Source of the DNA: Streptococcus sp. DTU_2020_1001019_1_SI_AUS_MUR_006
GTDB taxonomy: Bacteria; Bacillota; Bacilli; Lactobacillales; Streptococcaceae
Assembly: GCF_032340315.1 (NCBI RefSeq)
Contig: NZ_CP135436.1
Coordinates: forward strand, 1,633,501-1,697,500
DNA length: 64,000 nt
Direction: 5' to 3'
Shown: piece by piece, positions 50,462 to 59,726 of the stretch
Position numbering within the stretch: position 1 is the stretch's first letter
Layout of the letters: each line of letters begins with the position of its first letter
The notes under the pieces: generated by a model
Databases searched by the model: none
Told to the model about the DNA's origin: nothing
The model's input: only the letters and a program-made list of their open reading frames with translations
Position numbers and translations under genes: made by a program

Positions 50462-50947
50462 CTAATTTGATTGGCTTTCTAGCATTTCCACATAGTCAAT
50501 AGCGACACAGAGGGAAATGACTAGGTCTGCATAAGATTCGTCATAGACGGTTACGGTATAGGTAGAGGTTAAATGGAAAAGTTCCTTGGCAATCTCAGCA
50601 ATCACTTGGTCACGATCATCCAGCAATTTAAAATTCAAATCCCAGACATTTCCTTCGATACGAAGACCGAGATTATCAAACTCATACTTATCTCTGAAGA
50701 AAGTCAACTTCTTTCGGATATAAAAATGATCTCCATTACTGAGTTGAATCTCAAAACGAGGTAGGAAAGTTAAGACTTCCTTACTAATCTCACTGACCTG
50801 TTCACCAGCAACATCATAGATGGTAAAGGTTTTAGGAATCTTAAAAAAAGAACCTTCAACCTGATAGGCAACATTGCCCAACTCATCCTTGATATCAAAG
50901 CGTTCACCACCTAGGCGAAATTTTTGTTTGACAAGAAATCTTCTCAT
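50462..50947 (-). CDS. LURP-one-related family protein
   Basis: 161 residues from the ATG at 50947, the first with a good site (TTTGGAGGTGCTT); the longer frame runs through the T-box leader. The beta-rich pattern ([78 protein letters not shown]) is that of the LOR/Tubby-like barrel (YxjI in bacilli). Function unknown. It is the first gene behind the alanine T-box and probably cotranscribed with alaS. Confidence 0.8.
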   Translation of the reverse strand: MRRFLVKQKFRLGGERFDIKDELGNVAYQVEGSFFKIPKTFTIYDVAGEQVSEISKEVLTFLPRFEIQLSNGDHFYIRKKLTFFRDKYEFDNLGLRIEGNVWDLNFKLLDDRDQVIAEIAKELFHLTSTYTVTVYDESYADLVISLCVAIDYVEMLESQSN

Positions 50948-50954
50948 AAGCACC

Positions 50955-51145
50955 TCCAAAAATAAAAGACAAATCCATATCACGAAGGGCGAAAAACCGC
51001 GGTACCACCTTCATTCAATGAACTTGTCATTCTTTCGTTCTTATGCAATTGTTGGATTGAGTAGCATGACTTTCTATCTTAGATGGCTCGCAGCACCGCC
51101 AATTCTCTGAACTAAGATGGAGAGAAAATCAATTCTCAACTTTCT
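50955..51145 (-). promoter_or_regulatory. Alanine T-box riboswitch
   Basis: On the minus strand the T-box core AATGAAGGTGGTACCGCG (50998-51015) is nearly consensus. It is followed by TTTTTCGCCCTTCGTG and a long stem partner ending in TTGTC and a TTTTATTTTT tract. Stem I lies at about 51060-51140 with GCGGTGCTGCGAGCC, in which GCT is a plausible Ala specifier codon. Uncharged tRNA-Ala would allow readthrough into the LURP-one gene and alaS. Confidence 0.88.
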
Positions 51146-51253
51146 TATTATATCGTTTTTTTGAGTTTGAGTCAACTGGAAATAATCCTCATTTAAATAA
51201 TCAAATCCCTATATCTCTAATTACTTTTTCAGGATATATTATTCTTACCGCTA

Positions 51254-51459
51254 TTACTTTTCTTTATCTCCAATTTTCATATTACTAAACACAGCCACTA
51301 AAATATTTACAAATATAAAGGTGCCTATCACCCAATGTATGGAATCATTTGTTAGGTATTGTTGATCCAAGCCATCCTTTAAATGGAATAGTATAATTGT
51401 TTCGTTAACAATCAAAAAGGTTGGCCAATAACTTTTTTGAAAAAAGTAGACATTTTCAT
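51254..51459 (-). pseudogene. Small membrane protein gene with one-base deletion in an A tract
   Basis: From the ATG at 51459 the frame reads MKMSTFFKK and is then lost at a run of six A (51433-51438 on the plus strand as T). Adding one A continues it as SYWPTFLIVNETIILFH, then DSIHWVIGTFIFVNILVAVF to a TAA at 51254: 68 residues with two membrane segments. TTGCTT and TATACT with 17-base spacing lie upstream. No recognised family. The tract suggests a reversible or sequencing-level frameshift. Confidence 0.55.
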
Positions 51460-51555
51460 GATTTGTTACCGCTTTCTATTATTATAAACTTAGTATACTA
51501 CTAGGCTATAAAATAAGCAAATAGGATAGAAAAAATACACAACTATACAACTATT
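51460..51555. promoter_or_regulatory. Spacer with probable promoter of the small membrane gene
   Basis: On the minus strand TTGCTT, 17 bases, TATACT lies about 40 bases before the ATG. Otherwise AT-rich. Confidence 0.45.
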
Positions 51556-51588
51556 CAAAAAACGAACCAGCTTTACTGATTCGTTTTT
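51556..51588 (-). terminator. Terminator of the murB-potABCD transcript
   Basis: AACGAATCAG pairs with CTGGTTCGTT around TAAAG, followed on the minus strand by TTTTTTG, 13 bases past the potD stop. Confidence 0.9.
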
Positions 51589-51601
51589 AGTTTATTTATT
51601 C

Positions 51602-52672
51602 CTACTTCCGATACATCTTAAATTGTAGGAAGAGGTCGCTGTAAATTCCTGTCCATTTATGGTCAAACTTCTCATAAACTTCTAGATGTTTCATAGTATC
51701 TGCATCAGGATAGAAGGACTTATCCTCTTTTGTCTCGTCAGGGAGCATTTCCTTAGCAGCATTGTTTGGTGTTGAGTAACCGACATACTCAGCATTTTTT
51801 AGAGCATTTTCAGGCTTCAACATAAAGTTAATGAAGGCATAGGCCGCATCCTGGTTCTTGACAGTTTTAGGAATAACCATGTTGTCAAACCAGAGGTTGC
51901 TTGCTTCTGTCGGTACAACATATTTGAGATTAGGATTCTTTTCCAACATCTGGCTGGCTTCCCCTGAGAAGGTCACACCGATAGCAGCATTGTTCTGAAT
52001 CATGTACCCCTTCATCTCATCCGCAACAATAGCCTTGATATTAGGTGTTAGCTTATAGAGCTTATCTACCGTTTCCTCCAACTGCTGTGGATCTTTAGAG
52101 TTTAGGCTATAGCCTAGCGAGTTAAGACCTAAACCAAGTACTTCACGCGCCCCATCAAAAAGCATAATGGAGTTCTTATACTCTAGCTTCCAAAGGTCAT
52201 CCCAATGTTCAGGTGCTTCTTCCACCATAGTCTCATTGTAGACGATTCCCAAGGTCCCCCAGAAGTATGGGATAGAGTACTGGTTGTTGGGATCAAAGGA
52301 CTGGTTGAGAAATTCAGAACCGATATTCTCAATTCCCTCAATCATACTATAATCCAGTGGAACTAGAAGGTCTTCATCCTTCATCTTGTTAATCATGTAC
52401 TCACTTGGGATGGCAATATCATAGGTTGTCCCACCCTGCTTGATTTTCGTGTACATGGCTTCGTTGGAGTCAAAGGTCTCATACTGGACTTGGATTCCTG
52501 TTTCTTCTGTAAATTTTTCCAGAAGTTCAGGGGCGATATAGTCTCCCCAGTTGTAGATAACCAATTTTTGACTATCACGGCTATTGATTTTACTATCAAG
52601 ATGATAGGAAATTCCCCACAAGACAAGGATAATGGCTAGAATTCCTGCTAAAAATGAATAGAGTCGTTTCAT
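51602..52672 (-). CDS. potD: Spermidine/putrescine-binding protein PotD
   Basis: 356 residues. Extracellular receptor for polyamines. An N-terminal hydrophobic segment (about 5-24) is followed by LVIYNWGDYIAPELLEKF, the usual start of the mature fold, plus YDIAIPSEYMINKM, PYFWGTLGIVYNE and NLWFDNMVIPKT. There is no lipobox Cys after the hydrophobic segment, so it looks like a signal anchor rather than a lipoprotein. Last gene of the operon, start overlapping the potC stop by 4 bases. Confidence 0.94.
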   Translation of the reverse strand: MKRLYSFLAGILAIILVLWGISYHLDSKINSRDSQKLVIYNWGDYIAPELLEKFTEETGIQVQYETFDSNEAMYTKIKQGGTTYDIAIPSEYMINKMKDEDLLVPLDYSMIEGIENIGSEFLNQSFDPNNQYSIPYFWGTLGIVYNETMVEEAPEHWDDLWKLEYKNSIMLFDGAREVLGLGLNSLGYSLNSKDPQQLEETVDKLYKLTPNIKAIVADEMKGYMIQNNAAIGVTFSGEASQMLEKNPNLKYVVPTEASNLWFDNMVIPKTVKNQDAAYAFINFMLKPENALKNAEYVGYSTPNNAAKEMLPDETKEDKSFYPDADTMKHLEVYEKFDHKWTGIYSDLFLQFKMYRK

Positions 52673-53442
52673 GCTTGCTCCTCCTTCTCACGTGAAATGA
52701 AGTAATATCCAACAACCAGGATAATACTAAAGAGGAAGACCAAGGCTGAAAGAGCATTGATTTCAAGAGAAATTCCCTTACGAGCTCGAGAGTAGATCTC
52801 AACTGACAAGGTTGAAAAACCATTTCCCGTTACAAAGAAGGTCACAGCAAAGTCATCTAAGGAATAGGTGAAAGCCATAAAGTAGCCTGCGATGATAGAC
52901 GGCGTTAGGTAAGGAAGCATAATTTCCTTGAACATCTGGAACTGACTAGCTCCAAGGTCATAGGCTGCATGGATCATATCTCCATTCATCTCTTTTAATC
53001 GAGGCAAGACCATGAGCACTACAATTGGAATTGAAAAAGCTACATGACTAGACAGAACTGTCAAAAATCCAAGTGAAAACTTGAGTTGGGTAAAGAGAAT
53101 CAAGAAGCTAGCACCAATCATAACGTCTGGTGCAACCATCAAAATATTATTGAGTGATAGGAAGGCTTCTTGATATTTTTTACGTGATTGGTAGATATAA
53201 ATGGCACCGAAAGTCCCAATGACAGTCGCAATCAAGGCTGATAGGAAGGCTAGTAAAAAGGTCTGAACCAAGATGAGCATGAGTCTTCCATCGCCAAACA
53301 TGGTTTCAAAGTGAGACAAACTAAAGCCTGTAAAGCTATTCATATCATCCCCGGCATTGAAGGCATATCCAATCAAGTAAAAGATTGGCAGATAGAGGAC
53401 GATAAAGACAAAGGCTAGGTAAAGATTTGATAATTTTTTCAT
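52669..53442 (-). CDS. potC: Spermidine/putrescine ABC transporter permease PotC
   Basis: 257 residues with six predicted membrane segments. The cytoplasmic coupling loop (MIHAAYDLGASQFQMFKEIMLPYLTPS, about 163-190) is the EAA motif contacting PotA. It pairs with PotB to form the polyamine channel. Four-base overlaps with potB and potD indicate tight coupling. Confidence 0.94.
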   Translation of the reverse strand: MKKLSNLYLAFVFIVLYLPIFYLIGYAFNAGDDMNSFTGFSLSHFETMFGDGRLMLILVQTFLLAFLSALIATVIGTFGAIYIYQSRKKYQEAFLSLNNILMVAPDVMIGASFLILFTQLKFSLGFLTVLSSHVAFSIPIVVLMVLPRLKEMNGDMIHAAYDLGASQFQMFKEIMLPYLTPSIIAGYFMAFTYSLDDFAVTFFVTGNGFSTLSVEIYSRARKGISLEINALSALVFLFSIILVVGYYFISREKEEQA

Positions 53443-54245
53443 CGTTCTCTCCTTTCCTTAGTCACCCACATGGTGATAAACATGGTCAGGATAAGAACAA
53501 CACCGATAGTTGAACCCATACCGTAATTATCGTTTGTCAGGAAGTTCTGCTCAATGGCAGTCCCCAAGGTAATCACTCGGTTCCCCCCAATCAAACGGGT
53601 CAACATGAAAAGACTCAAACTTGGAATAAAGACAGATTGAACTCCGCTTCGCACCCCGTTCATAGACAGAGGGAAGATGACATGACGGAAGGTTTCCCAC
53701 TTGGTTGCACCAAGGTCATAGCTAGCATTAATGAGGTTATTATCCATATCATCCAAGACATTGAAGATAGGCAAAATCATAAATGGAAGCTCGATGTAGC
53801 TTGCAACAAAGATAAATGAGAAATCCGTAAAGAGCAACTGCTGCGAACCGATTCCGATAAATTCCAGGAATTGGTTAATAGAGCCATTTTGCCCAAAAAT
53901 CCCGATAAAGGCATAGGCCTTGAGGAGAAGGTTGATCCATGTTGGCAAAATAATCAGCATAAGCCATAGTTGACGGTGCTTGAGACGAGTCAAGAAGAGG
54001 GCTGTTGGATAGCTGATAAGAAGCGTCACCAGAGTTACAATCCCAGCATAGAGAACTGAGTTAAAACTCATTTTGAGATAGGTTAAATTTTGTGACGCAA
54101 AATAAGATTTATAGTTTTCTAAACTGAACTGGCCTTCGATATTGAAAAAGGATTGCCCAAAAATCAAGACCAAAGGTGTCAAAACAAAGAGTGCAATCCA
54201 AAGCATGTAGGGCACTACAAAGAGTTTAGAGGTTGTTTTCTTCAT
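53439..54245 (-). CDS. potB: Spermidine/putrescine ABC transporter permease PotB
   Basis: 268 residues with six membrane segments. The coupling loop is [24 protein letters not shown] (about 175-198). Homologous to PotC, with which it forms the transmembrane pair. Overlaps the end of potA by 20 bases and the start of potC by 4. Confidence 0.94.
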   Translation of the reverse strand: MKKTTSKLFVVPYMLWIALFVLTPLVLIFGQSFFNIEGQFSLENYKSYFASQNLTYLKMSFNSVLYAGIVTLVTLLISYPTALFLTRLKHRQLWLMLIILPTWINLLLKAYAFIGIFGQNGSINQFLEFIGIGSQQLLFTDFSFIFVASYIELPFMILPIFNVLDDMDNNLINASYDLGATKWETFRHVIFPLSMNGVRSGVQSVFIPSLSLFMLTRLIGGNRVITLGTAIEQNFLTNDNYGMGSTIGVVLILTMFITMWVTKERRER

Positions 54246-55383
54246 CTCTTTCCTCCTCGATAGCGTTGATCAAACCTGCTTCTTGCTCTTCGATTTCTAC
54301 ATATTCTTCGATACGAGCATCGAACTCTTCTTCGGTTTCATTGAGACGCATGATGTGGATATCTTCTGGTTCAAAGTCCAGACCGATTTCTTCACCCACG
54401 ATGGCCTTACGAGTTGAGTGAATCATCCATTCGTTGCCAAGTTCATCATAGGCGATAATCTCATAGTGAACCCCACGGAAAAGCTGAGTATCAACCTTAA
54501 CTTGAAGTTTTCCTTCTTCTGGAAGGGTAATGCGCAAGTCCTCTGGACGAATCACGACTTCGACTGGTTCATTTGGCTTCATCCCACCGTCAACCGCTTC
54601 AAAGCGTTTGCCATTGAACTCAACCAAGTAGTCCTCTATCATGGTACCTGGCAAGATATTTGACTCCCCGATGAAGGTTGCAACAAAGTGGTTGATGGGC
54701 TCATCGTAGATGTCAACGGGTGTTCCAGACTGAACAATCTCACCATCATTCATAACGAAAATCCAGTCACTCATGGCCAAGGCTTCTTCCTGATCATGGG
54801 TAACAAAGACAAAGGTAATGCCCAAGCGTTGTTGCAGTTCACGCAGTTCGTACTGCATGTCTGTTCGCAACTTCAAGTCCAAGGCTGACAAAGGTTCATC
54901 CAACAAGACCACACGAGGCTGGTTAATGATAGCACGGGCGATGGCCACACGCTGACGTTGTCCTCCAGATAGCTTACGGATTGAACGTTTTTCAAATCCT
55001 TCTAGCTGAACCATCTTGAGAACTTCTAATACACGTTTTTCGATTTCTTTTTTATCGACCTTACGCAATCGCAATGGAAAAGCAACATTTTCAAACACAT
55101 TCATATGTGGGAACAAGGCATAAGACTGGAAGACCGTATGAACATCACGTTTATTGGTCGGGATGTCATTGATACGGACACCGTCTAGCATGATATCACC
55201 AGTTGTTGCATCCAGCAAACCTGCAATGATATTGAGGATGGTTGATTTCCCAGATCCTGAGGCACCAAGAAGTGTATAGAACTTCCCTTCTTCCAACTCA
55301 AAATTAATATCTTTGAGAACCTTGGTGTTGCTATCTTCAAAAACTTTAGAAACGTTTCTGAATTCGATAATTGGTTTTTTCAA
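54226..55383 (-). CDS. potA: Spermidine/putrescine ABC transporter ATPase PotA
   Basis: 385 residues. Walker [15 protein letters not shown] (about 38-51), Q-loop [12 protein letters not shown], signature [16 protein letters not shown], Walker [13 protein letters not shown], and a C-terminal TOBE-type regulatory domain (about 240-350), then an acidic tail. The only in-frame start is TTG (55383), 11 bases from AAGGA. A better-placed ATG (55392-ish) in another frame opens a short ORF across this start. Transcript shared with murB upstream. Confidence 0.92.
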   Translation of the reverse strand: MKKPIIEFRNVSKVFEDSNTKVLKDINFELEEGKFYTLLGASGSGKSTILNIIAGLLDATTGDIMLDGVRINDIPTNKRDVHTVFQSYALFPHMNVFENVAFPLRLRKVDKKEIEKRVLEVLKMVQLEGFEKRSIRKLSGGQRQRVAIARAIINQPRVVLLDEPLSALDLKLRTDMQYELRELQQRLGITFVFVTHDQEEALAMSDWIFVMNDGEIVQSGTPVDIYDEPINHFVATFIGESNILPGTMIEDYLVEFNGKRFEAVDGGMKPNEPVEVVIRPEDLRITLPEEGKLQVKVDTQLFRGVHYEIIAYDELGNEWMIHSTRKAIVGEEIGLDFEPEDIHIMRLNETEEEFDARIEEYVEIEEQEAGLINAIEEERDEENNL

Positions 55384-55543
55384 TTGGCATAAATTCCTTC
55401 TTTTTCATAGATTAACAGATCAGGGCTCTGTCAGGCCGCCACTACCTCTTGCAAGGAGTTAGGCCTCCTGCATGCATCTTCGCTACCGATAGGCTTTCAC
55501 CCCCTTTACATGTCTAGTTAGCAGCAGCTAGGCTATTTTTATT
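55384..55543 (-). promoter_or_regulatory. Structured leader between murB and potA with a short overlapping ORF
   Basis: On the minus strand GCAGGAG pairs with CTCCTTGC around GCCTAA, flanked by GGGGGTGAAAGCC and GGCGGCCTGACAGAGCCC, much richer in G and C than nearby spacers. Close to potA, AAGAAGGA precedes an ATG that encodes [14 protein letters not shown] and a stop, overlapping the potA TTG in another frame. Structure and control are inferred. Confidence 0.45.
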
Positions 55544-56449
55544 TTATTCATGCTCTCCTAGGATTCGAACTTCTCTCTCGAGGGTAACTCCTGAGTGCTC
55601 TTTAACCTTCTCAATGACAGACTCGATCAATTCCTCATAGTCCTTAGCAGTTCCATCCGCAATATTAACCATAAAGCCTGCATGCTTTTCAGAAACTTCA
55701 ACCCCACCGATACGATAACCTTTCAAGCCTGCTTCTGCAATCAATTGCCCTGCAAAATGCCCCACTGGACGTTTAAAGACTGAACCACAAGAAGGATACT
55801 CTAAAGGTTGCTTGAGTTCACGAAGGTGGGTCAAGCGGTCCATTTCTTGTTTGATAGTCTCATAATTTCCTGGCGATAGTGCAAATTTAGCTGATAGGAC
55901 TACTGCTCCTGATGCTTGAATGGCTGAATGACGATAACCAAAGGCCAGGTCCTTAGCAGATAGGGTTTCGATTTCACCTTCCTTAGTCAAGATTTGACAA
56001 GACTGGAGAACATGAGCAATCTCACCACCATAAGCGCCAGCATTCATAAAGACAGCACCACCGACGCTTCCTGGAATTCCACAAGCAAACTCAAAACCAG
56101 TCAAGCTATGACGGAGGGCAATACGAGTGGTTTCAATCAAGTTAGCTCCAGCTTCTGCCTCAATGGTATAGCCATCAACAGAAACATTATTGAGCTTGTC
56201 ACACATGATTACAAAACCACGTACTCCACCTTCACGGACGATAATGTTACTTGCATTTCCAAGAACCATCCAAGGAATGTTTTCCTGATTGGCAAATTTT
56301 ACCACACGAGCCATCTCGTAGCGATTACGAGGAAATACTAAATAATCTGCCTTCCCTCCAACTTTGGTATAGGTATAAGTTTTTAGCGGTTCATCGAATC
56401 GAATATCGATTCCTTCTAAGGTTTCTTTTAATTTATCTGATACAGTCAT
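55544..56449 (-). CDS. murB: UDP-N-acetylenolpyruvoylglucosamine reductase
   Basis: 301 residues. Reduces UDP-GlcNAc-enolpyruvate to UDP-MurNAc with NADPH and FAD in peptidoglycan precursor synthesis. FAD-binding text includes [14 protein letters not shown] (about 27-40), [37 protein letters not shown] (about 120-142), and the substrate and catalytic segment [11 protein letters not shown] with the proton-donating Ser. Type IIa/b length. Cotranscription with potABCD is typical for streptococci. Confidence 0.96.
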   Translation of the reverse strand: MTVSDKLKETLEGIDIRFDEPLKTYTYTKVGGKADYLVFPRNRYEMARVVKFANQENIPWMVLGNASNIIVREGGVRGFVIMCDKLNNVSVDGYTIEAEAGANLIETTRIALRHSLTGFEFACGIPGSVGGAVFMNAGAYGGEIAHVLQSCQILTKEGEIETLSAKDLAFGYRHSAIQASGAVVLSAKFALSPGNYETIKQEMDRLTHLRELKQPLEYPSCGSVFKRPVGHFAGQLIAEAGLKGYRIGGVEVSEKHAGFMVNIADGTAKDYEELIESVIEKVKEHSGVTLEREVRILGEHE

Positions 56450-56567
56450 TTTTCTAATCCTTTTATGAAATTCATTCCATTATACCATTTTTAGCGATTT
56501 TTTTCGATGATTATGTCACCTTTTACCAGAGACAATACAAAAAAGAGGCTAGGCCTCCTTGATATTA

Positions 56568-57317
56568 CTACTTCTTGTAAAAGATTGATTTTGTTAGGAA
56601 AACGAAAGCCAAAACTTCTACTGCTAAGATTCCCTCTACCACCAGAGGATTTGAGATCCAGCCAACTTGAGAAAGGCTCGGTGCCAGATCAAATAAAGCA
56701 TGCAGACCGTAAGCTGCTACTAGATAAATCCATTTTTTTTGGCGAACAGCTTGGAAAACCCAGAAGGTCAATCCAACTTGAAGAATCAAGGCAAGAATTC
56801 TTTCGACTCCCAAAAGATAAATCTGCCAAGCTGCTAAATTATGAATGGTTGCAAGTGTACTCTCAGGTAAGAGTTCCATGATAGCTGGATTTTGCGATTC
56901 AACTGCTGAAAATAGGATAAAGAGATTGAGTAAACCAGCAATTCCGATATAAATCATTTCTAGCCCACCATGACCAAGACCATAGGCGAGGGCATCTGAA
57001 TCTTCCATCTCTCTTTTTTTGTTCAACCATTTGAAAAAGATTAGTCGGGCTGTTTCTTCGAATAAGGCAGCCATACAGATTCCATAAATCACATAGAGAA
57101 GGGGATTCTCTGTCATGAGAGTAATAGTTCCATCTCTCTGAGGTCGAAGAACCAGCAAATGAACGATTTTTTCTAAAACCTGTGATGAGGCAAAAAATGC
57201 AACTGCACCAAGTCCCAAAACTGCAAAATTAATCTTGTATTTCTTTCTTGCGTACCAAACTGCTGCAATGAGGACGGCAAACAAGGCCAGCATCGTTATT
57301 ATTACATGAATTTTCAT
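56568..57317 (-). CDS. YhfC-family glutamic-type intramembrane protease
   Basis: 249 residues with seven or eight membrane segments. The EETARLIFF motif (about 85-93) gives the EExxR-type Glu pair, and GLGHGGLEMIYIG (about 112-124) and LHALFDL (about 205-211) supply His residues, as in CAAX/YhfC-type intramembrane proteases. Substrate unknown. It lies 12 bases downstream of budA and is probably cotranscribed. Confidence 0.8.
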   Translation of the reverse strand: MKIHVIITMLALFAVLIAAVWYARKKYKINFAVLGLGAVAFFASSQVLEKIVHLLVLRPQRDGTITLMTENPLLYVIYGICMAALFEETARLIFFKWLNKKREMEDSDALAYGLGHGGLEMIYIGIAGLLNLFILFSAVESQNPAIMELLPESTLATIHNLAAWQIYLLGVERILALILQVGLTFWVFQAVRQKKWIYLVAAYGLHALFDLAPSLSQVGWISNPLVVEGILAVEVLAFVFLTKSIFYKK

Positions 57318-57329
57318 ATTCGACTCCTT

Positions 57330-58058
57330 TTATTCTGACTTATCGATATCTTTTTTCATCTCGTCAACATTAAATTTAGCAAATAGATATTGACGATCCT
57401 GAACAGGAAAACGTTGATCCAACTGGTCAACTGCACCCACTTCTACAATACCTTCCTTGATGACAAAGTCCATAACGTGACCACCAAAGGTTAGGTCATC
57501 TGAGATAAAGTGTAGATGGTAACCAGCAACACTAACTCCATGGAAAATCTCTGGGGTCCAAAAGCCGACGATGGTTCCTGAAACATTTTCGCGACTATAC
57601 TCTGGCTGATGTGTTGCTACTTCTGCAAACTTCGTTTCAGAGGTTGACTTAGGAATCATGCGCACATGCATGTTCTTGAAATCACCATGAATCTTGATGG
57701 AACGGAAAAGATTCTCTCCATCATAATAGGACTCAATACGTTTTTCAAGTTCCTGATCAGTCATTTCAAAACGCTGGCGGAAAATAACTTCTGCCTGGTG
57801 GGGTACAACTGCTGCATAGGGGATCAAGGCATCTGGTGAAACTTCCACAATTTCAGGTTTCTCACCTGAACCCTTGGCCTGATAAGCTTTCCCATCTAAG
57901 ACAATCAATTCTCCATCGATAGAATCCAGGGTTCCTAATCCTAAATCACCATGTTCAAGCAATTCACCAACTGTCATGGTTCCACCGTAAAGTCCCGCCA
58001 TCAAGGCTCCCAAAGTATTGTATTGGAATAATTTAACTGGTTCTTGCACCTTCATCAT
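57330..58058 (-). CDS. budA: Alpha-acetolactate decarboxylase
   Basis: 242 residues. Converts acetolactate to acetoin, draining pyruvate to a neutral product and limiting acid stress and branched-chain amino acid excess. Zinc ligands are visible in GYHLHFISDDLTFGGHVMDF (about 191-210: three His) and the catalytic Glu/Arg near the N-terminal STVGELL-like segment (GTMTVGELLEHGDLGLGT). Also named aldB or aldC in lactic acid bacteria. First gene with the YhfC-type protease gene following. Confidence 0.93.
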   Translation of the reverse strand: MMKVQEPVKLFQYNTLGALMAGLYGGTMTVGELLEHGDLGLGTLDSIDGELIVLDGKAYQAKGSGEKPEIVEVSPDALIPYAAVVPHQAEVIFRQRFEMTDQELEKRIESYYDGENLFRSIKIHGDFKNMHVRMIPKSTSETKFAEVATHQPEYSRENVSGTIVGFWTPEIFHGVSVAGYHLHFISDDLTFGGHVMDFVIKEGIVEVGAVDQLDQRFPVQDRQYLFAKFNVDEMKKDIDKSE

Positions 58059-58132
58059 CTCACTCTTCTTTGAAAATTTTACTTACTAAGTATATCACAT
58101 TTCTGATTAGAATTGAATGCTAGACTGCCTTT

Positions 58133-58374
58133 TAATACTCAATGAAAATCAAAGAGCAAACTAGGAAACTAGCCGCAGGTTGCTCAAAGCACTGCTTTGA
58201 GGTTGTAGATGGAACTGACGTAGTCAGCTCAAAACACTGTTTTGAGGTTGTGGATAGAACTGACGTAGTCAGCTCAAAACACTGTTTTGAGGTTATGGAT
58301 AGAACTGACGAAGTCAGTAACATATATACGGCAAGGCGACGTTGACGCGGTTTGAAGAGATTTTCGAAGAGTAT
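58133..58374 (+). repeat. BOX element, A-B-B-C arrangement, second copy
   Basis: Same order and orientation as 21917-22157: boxA from TAATACTCAATG, two boxB units, and boxC ending in CGAAGAGTAT. It ends only 4 bases before the -35 box of the MocR gene promoter, so it borders that promoter directly. On its other side is the upstream region of budA. Confidence 0.92.
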
Positions 58375-58378
58375 AACA

Positions 58379-58407
58379 TTGCCAAACTTCTAAAAAAAAG
58401 GTACAAT
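58379..58407 (+). promoter_or_regulatory. Promoter of the MocR-type regulator
   Basis: TTGCCA (58379-58384), 17-base spacer, TACAAT (58402-58407), 25 bases before the ATG and directly after the BOX element. Confidence 0.75.
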
Positions 58408-58432
58408 GTAACAAAATCATGAGAGGTCTAAG

Positions 58433-59707
58433 ATGAAGCAAGAAAGCAAATATGAACAAGTCGTTCACTATCTAAAAAATGAGATAGAATCAGGTAGATT
58501 TCCCACTGGAAGTCGCCTACCATCTATCCGAAAACTCAGTCAAGATTTTCACTGTAGCAAAGACACCATACAGCGCGCACTCTTAGAACTCCGATACCAG
58601 AAATATATCTACTCCAAACCTCAAAGTGGTTATTATGTATTGGAGCAACAAACCAGTCATGAAGATCTAATTATCTCAGTCAATGATGAACACGCAGCTG
58701 CCTATGATGATTTTCGTCTTTGTGTCAACGAAAGCTTGATTGGACGAGAAAATTATCTCTACAACTACTATGAACACCAAGAGGGTTTAGAAGAATTACG
58801 AGAGTCTGTTCAGACATTGCTCTTTGATCAAGCGATTTATAGTAAGGCAGACCAGTTGGTCATGACGTCTGGAACCCAGCAGGCACTGTTTATTCTTTCT
58901 CAGATCGATTTTCCAGGTCAAGCTCAGGAAATACTGGTCGAACAACCGACCTATCATCGAATGAACCAGCTGCTGCTAGCCCAAAATCTTCCCTTTCAAA
59001 CCATTGAACGTCGGGTGGATGGCATCGACCTGAAAGAACTTGAGGAGCATTTTAAAAGTGGAAAGATTAAGTTCTTCTATACCATTCCACGTTTCCACTA
59101 TCCTCTGGGCCATTCTTATTCTGAAGAGGAAAAACTTGCTATCCTTGACTTAGCTGCAAAATATCAGATTTATATCGTTGAGGATGACTACCTGGGTGAC
59201 TTGGATCCTAAAATTGGACAAACCTTTCATTATCTGGACCAACATGATTTGGTCATCTATATCAAGTCCTTTTCTACAAGTCTATTTCCTGCCCTCCGGA
59301 TTACTGCCCTTCTTCTTCCTAATGCGATCAAGGAAGCTTTTGTGACCTATAAAAACATTCTCGACTACGATAACAACCTTATCATGCAAAAGGCTCTATC
59401 ACTCTATATTGATAGTCAACTCTTTGAAAAAAACAGACTAGCACGATTGGTACTGCAAGAAAAAAGTCAGGAGCACATCCAACAGCTCTTACAAACCTAT
59501 CCCATTTCCCTACCGAGCTATCCACTTCATGATGGGCTTTTGCTTGATCTCAGGAACTATCCTAGCATCGCTAGTCTTAAACACAGTCCTCTAGGACTCG
59601 ACTTTTTCGAATCATCCTACATAGAGTCTTGTCCCTATCACTTTGCAAAAGTTCCTTTAGAAAATATTGAAGAAACATTAAGCTATTTAAAAACAGAGCT
59701 GGACTGA
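58433..59707 (+). CDS. MocR-type (GntR/aminotransferase) transcriptional regulator
   Basis: 424 residues. The GntR winged helix (about 5-72; YLKNEIESGRFPTGSRLPSIRKL, SKDTIQRAL) is fused to a fold-type I aminotransferase domain (about 100-420). PLP-site text includes TSGTQQALFI, VEQPTYHRM, VEDDYLGDLD (Asp for the pyridine N) and IYIKSFSTSLFPALRI with the PLP Lys. MocR proteins sense PLP or amino acids and control B6 or amino-acid genes. The neighbouring amino-acid-binding protein, convergent, is a possible but unproven target. Confidence 0.88.
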   Translation: MKQESKYEQVVHYLKNEIESGRFPTGSRLPSIRKLSQDFHCSKDTIQRALLELRYQKYIYSKPQSGYYVLEQQTSHEDLIISVNDEHAAAYDDFRLCVNESLIGRENYLYNYYEHQEGLEELRESVQTLLFDQAIYSKADQLVMTSGTQQALFILSQIDFPGQAQEILVEQPTYHRMNQLLLAQNLPFQTIERRVDGIDLKELEEHFKSGKIKFFYTIPRFHYPLGHSYSEEEKLAILDLAAKYQIYIVEDDYLGDLDPKIGQTFHYLDQHDLVIYIKSFSTSLFPALRITALLLPNAIKEAFVTYKNILDYDNNLIMQKALSLYIDSQLFEKNRLARLVLQEKSQEHIQQLLQTYPISLPSYPLHDGLLLDLRNYPSIASLKHSPLGLDFFESSYIESCPYHFAKVPLENIEETLSYLKTELD

Positions 59708-59723
59708 AATCCAACTCTGTTAT
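59692..59723. terminator. Bidirectional terminator between the MocR gene and the lipoprotein gene
   Basis: AACAGAGCTGGA pairs with TCCAACTCTGTT around CTGAAA, with T runs on both strands. It overlaps the last codons of the MocR gene. Confidence 0.85.
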
Positions 59724-59726
59724 TTT

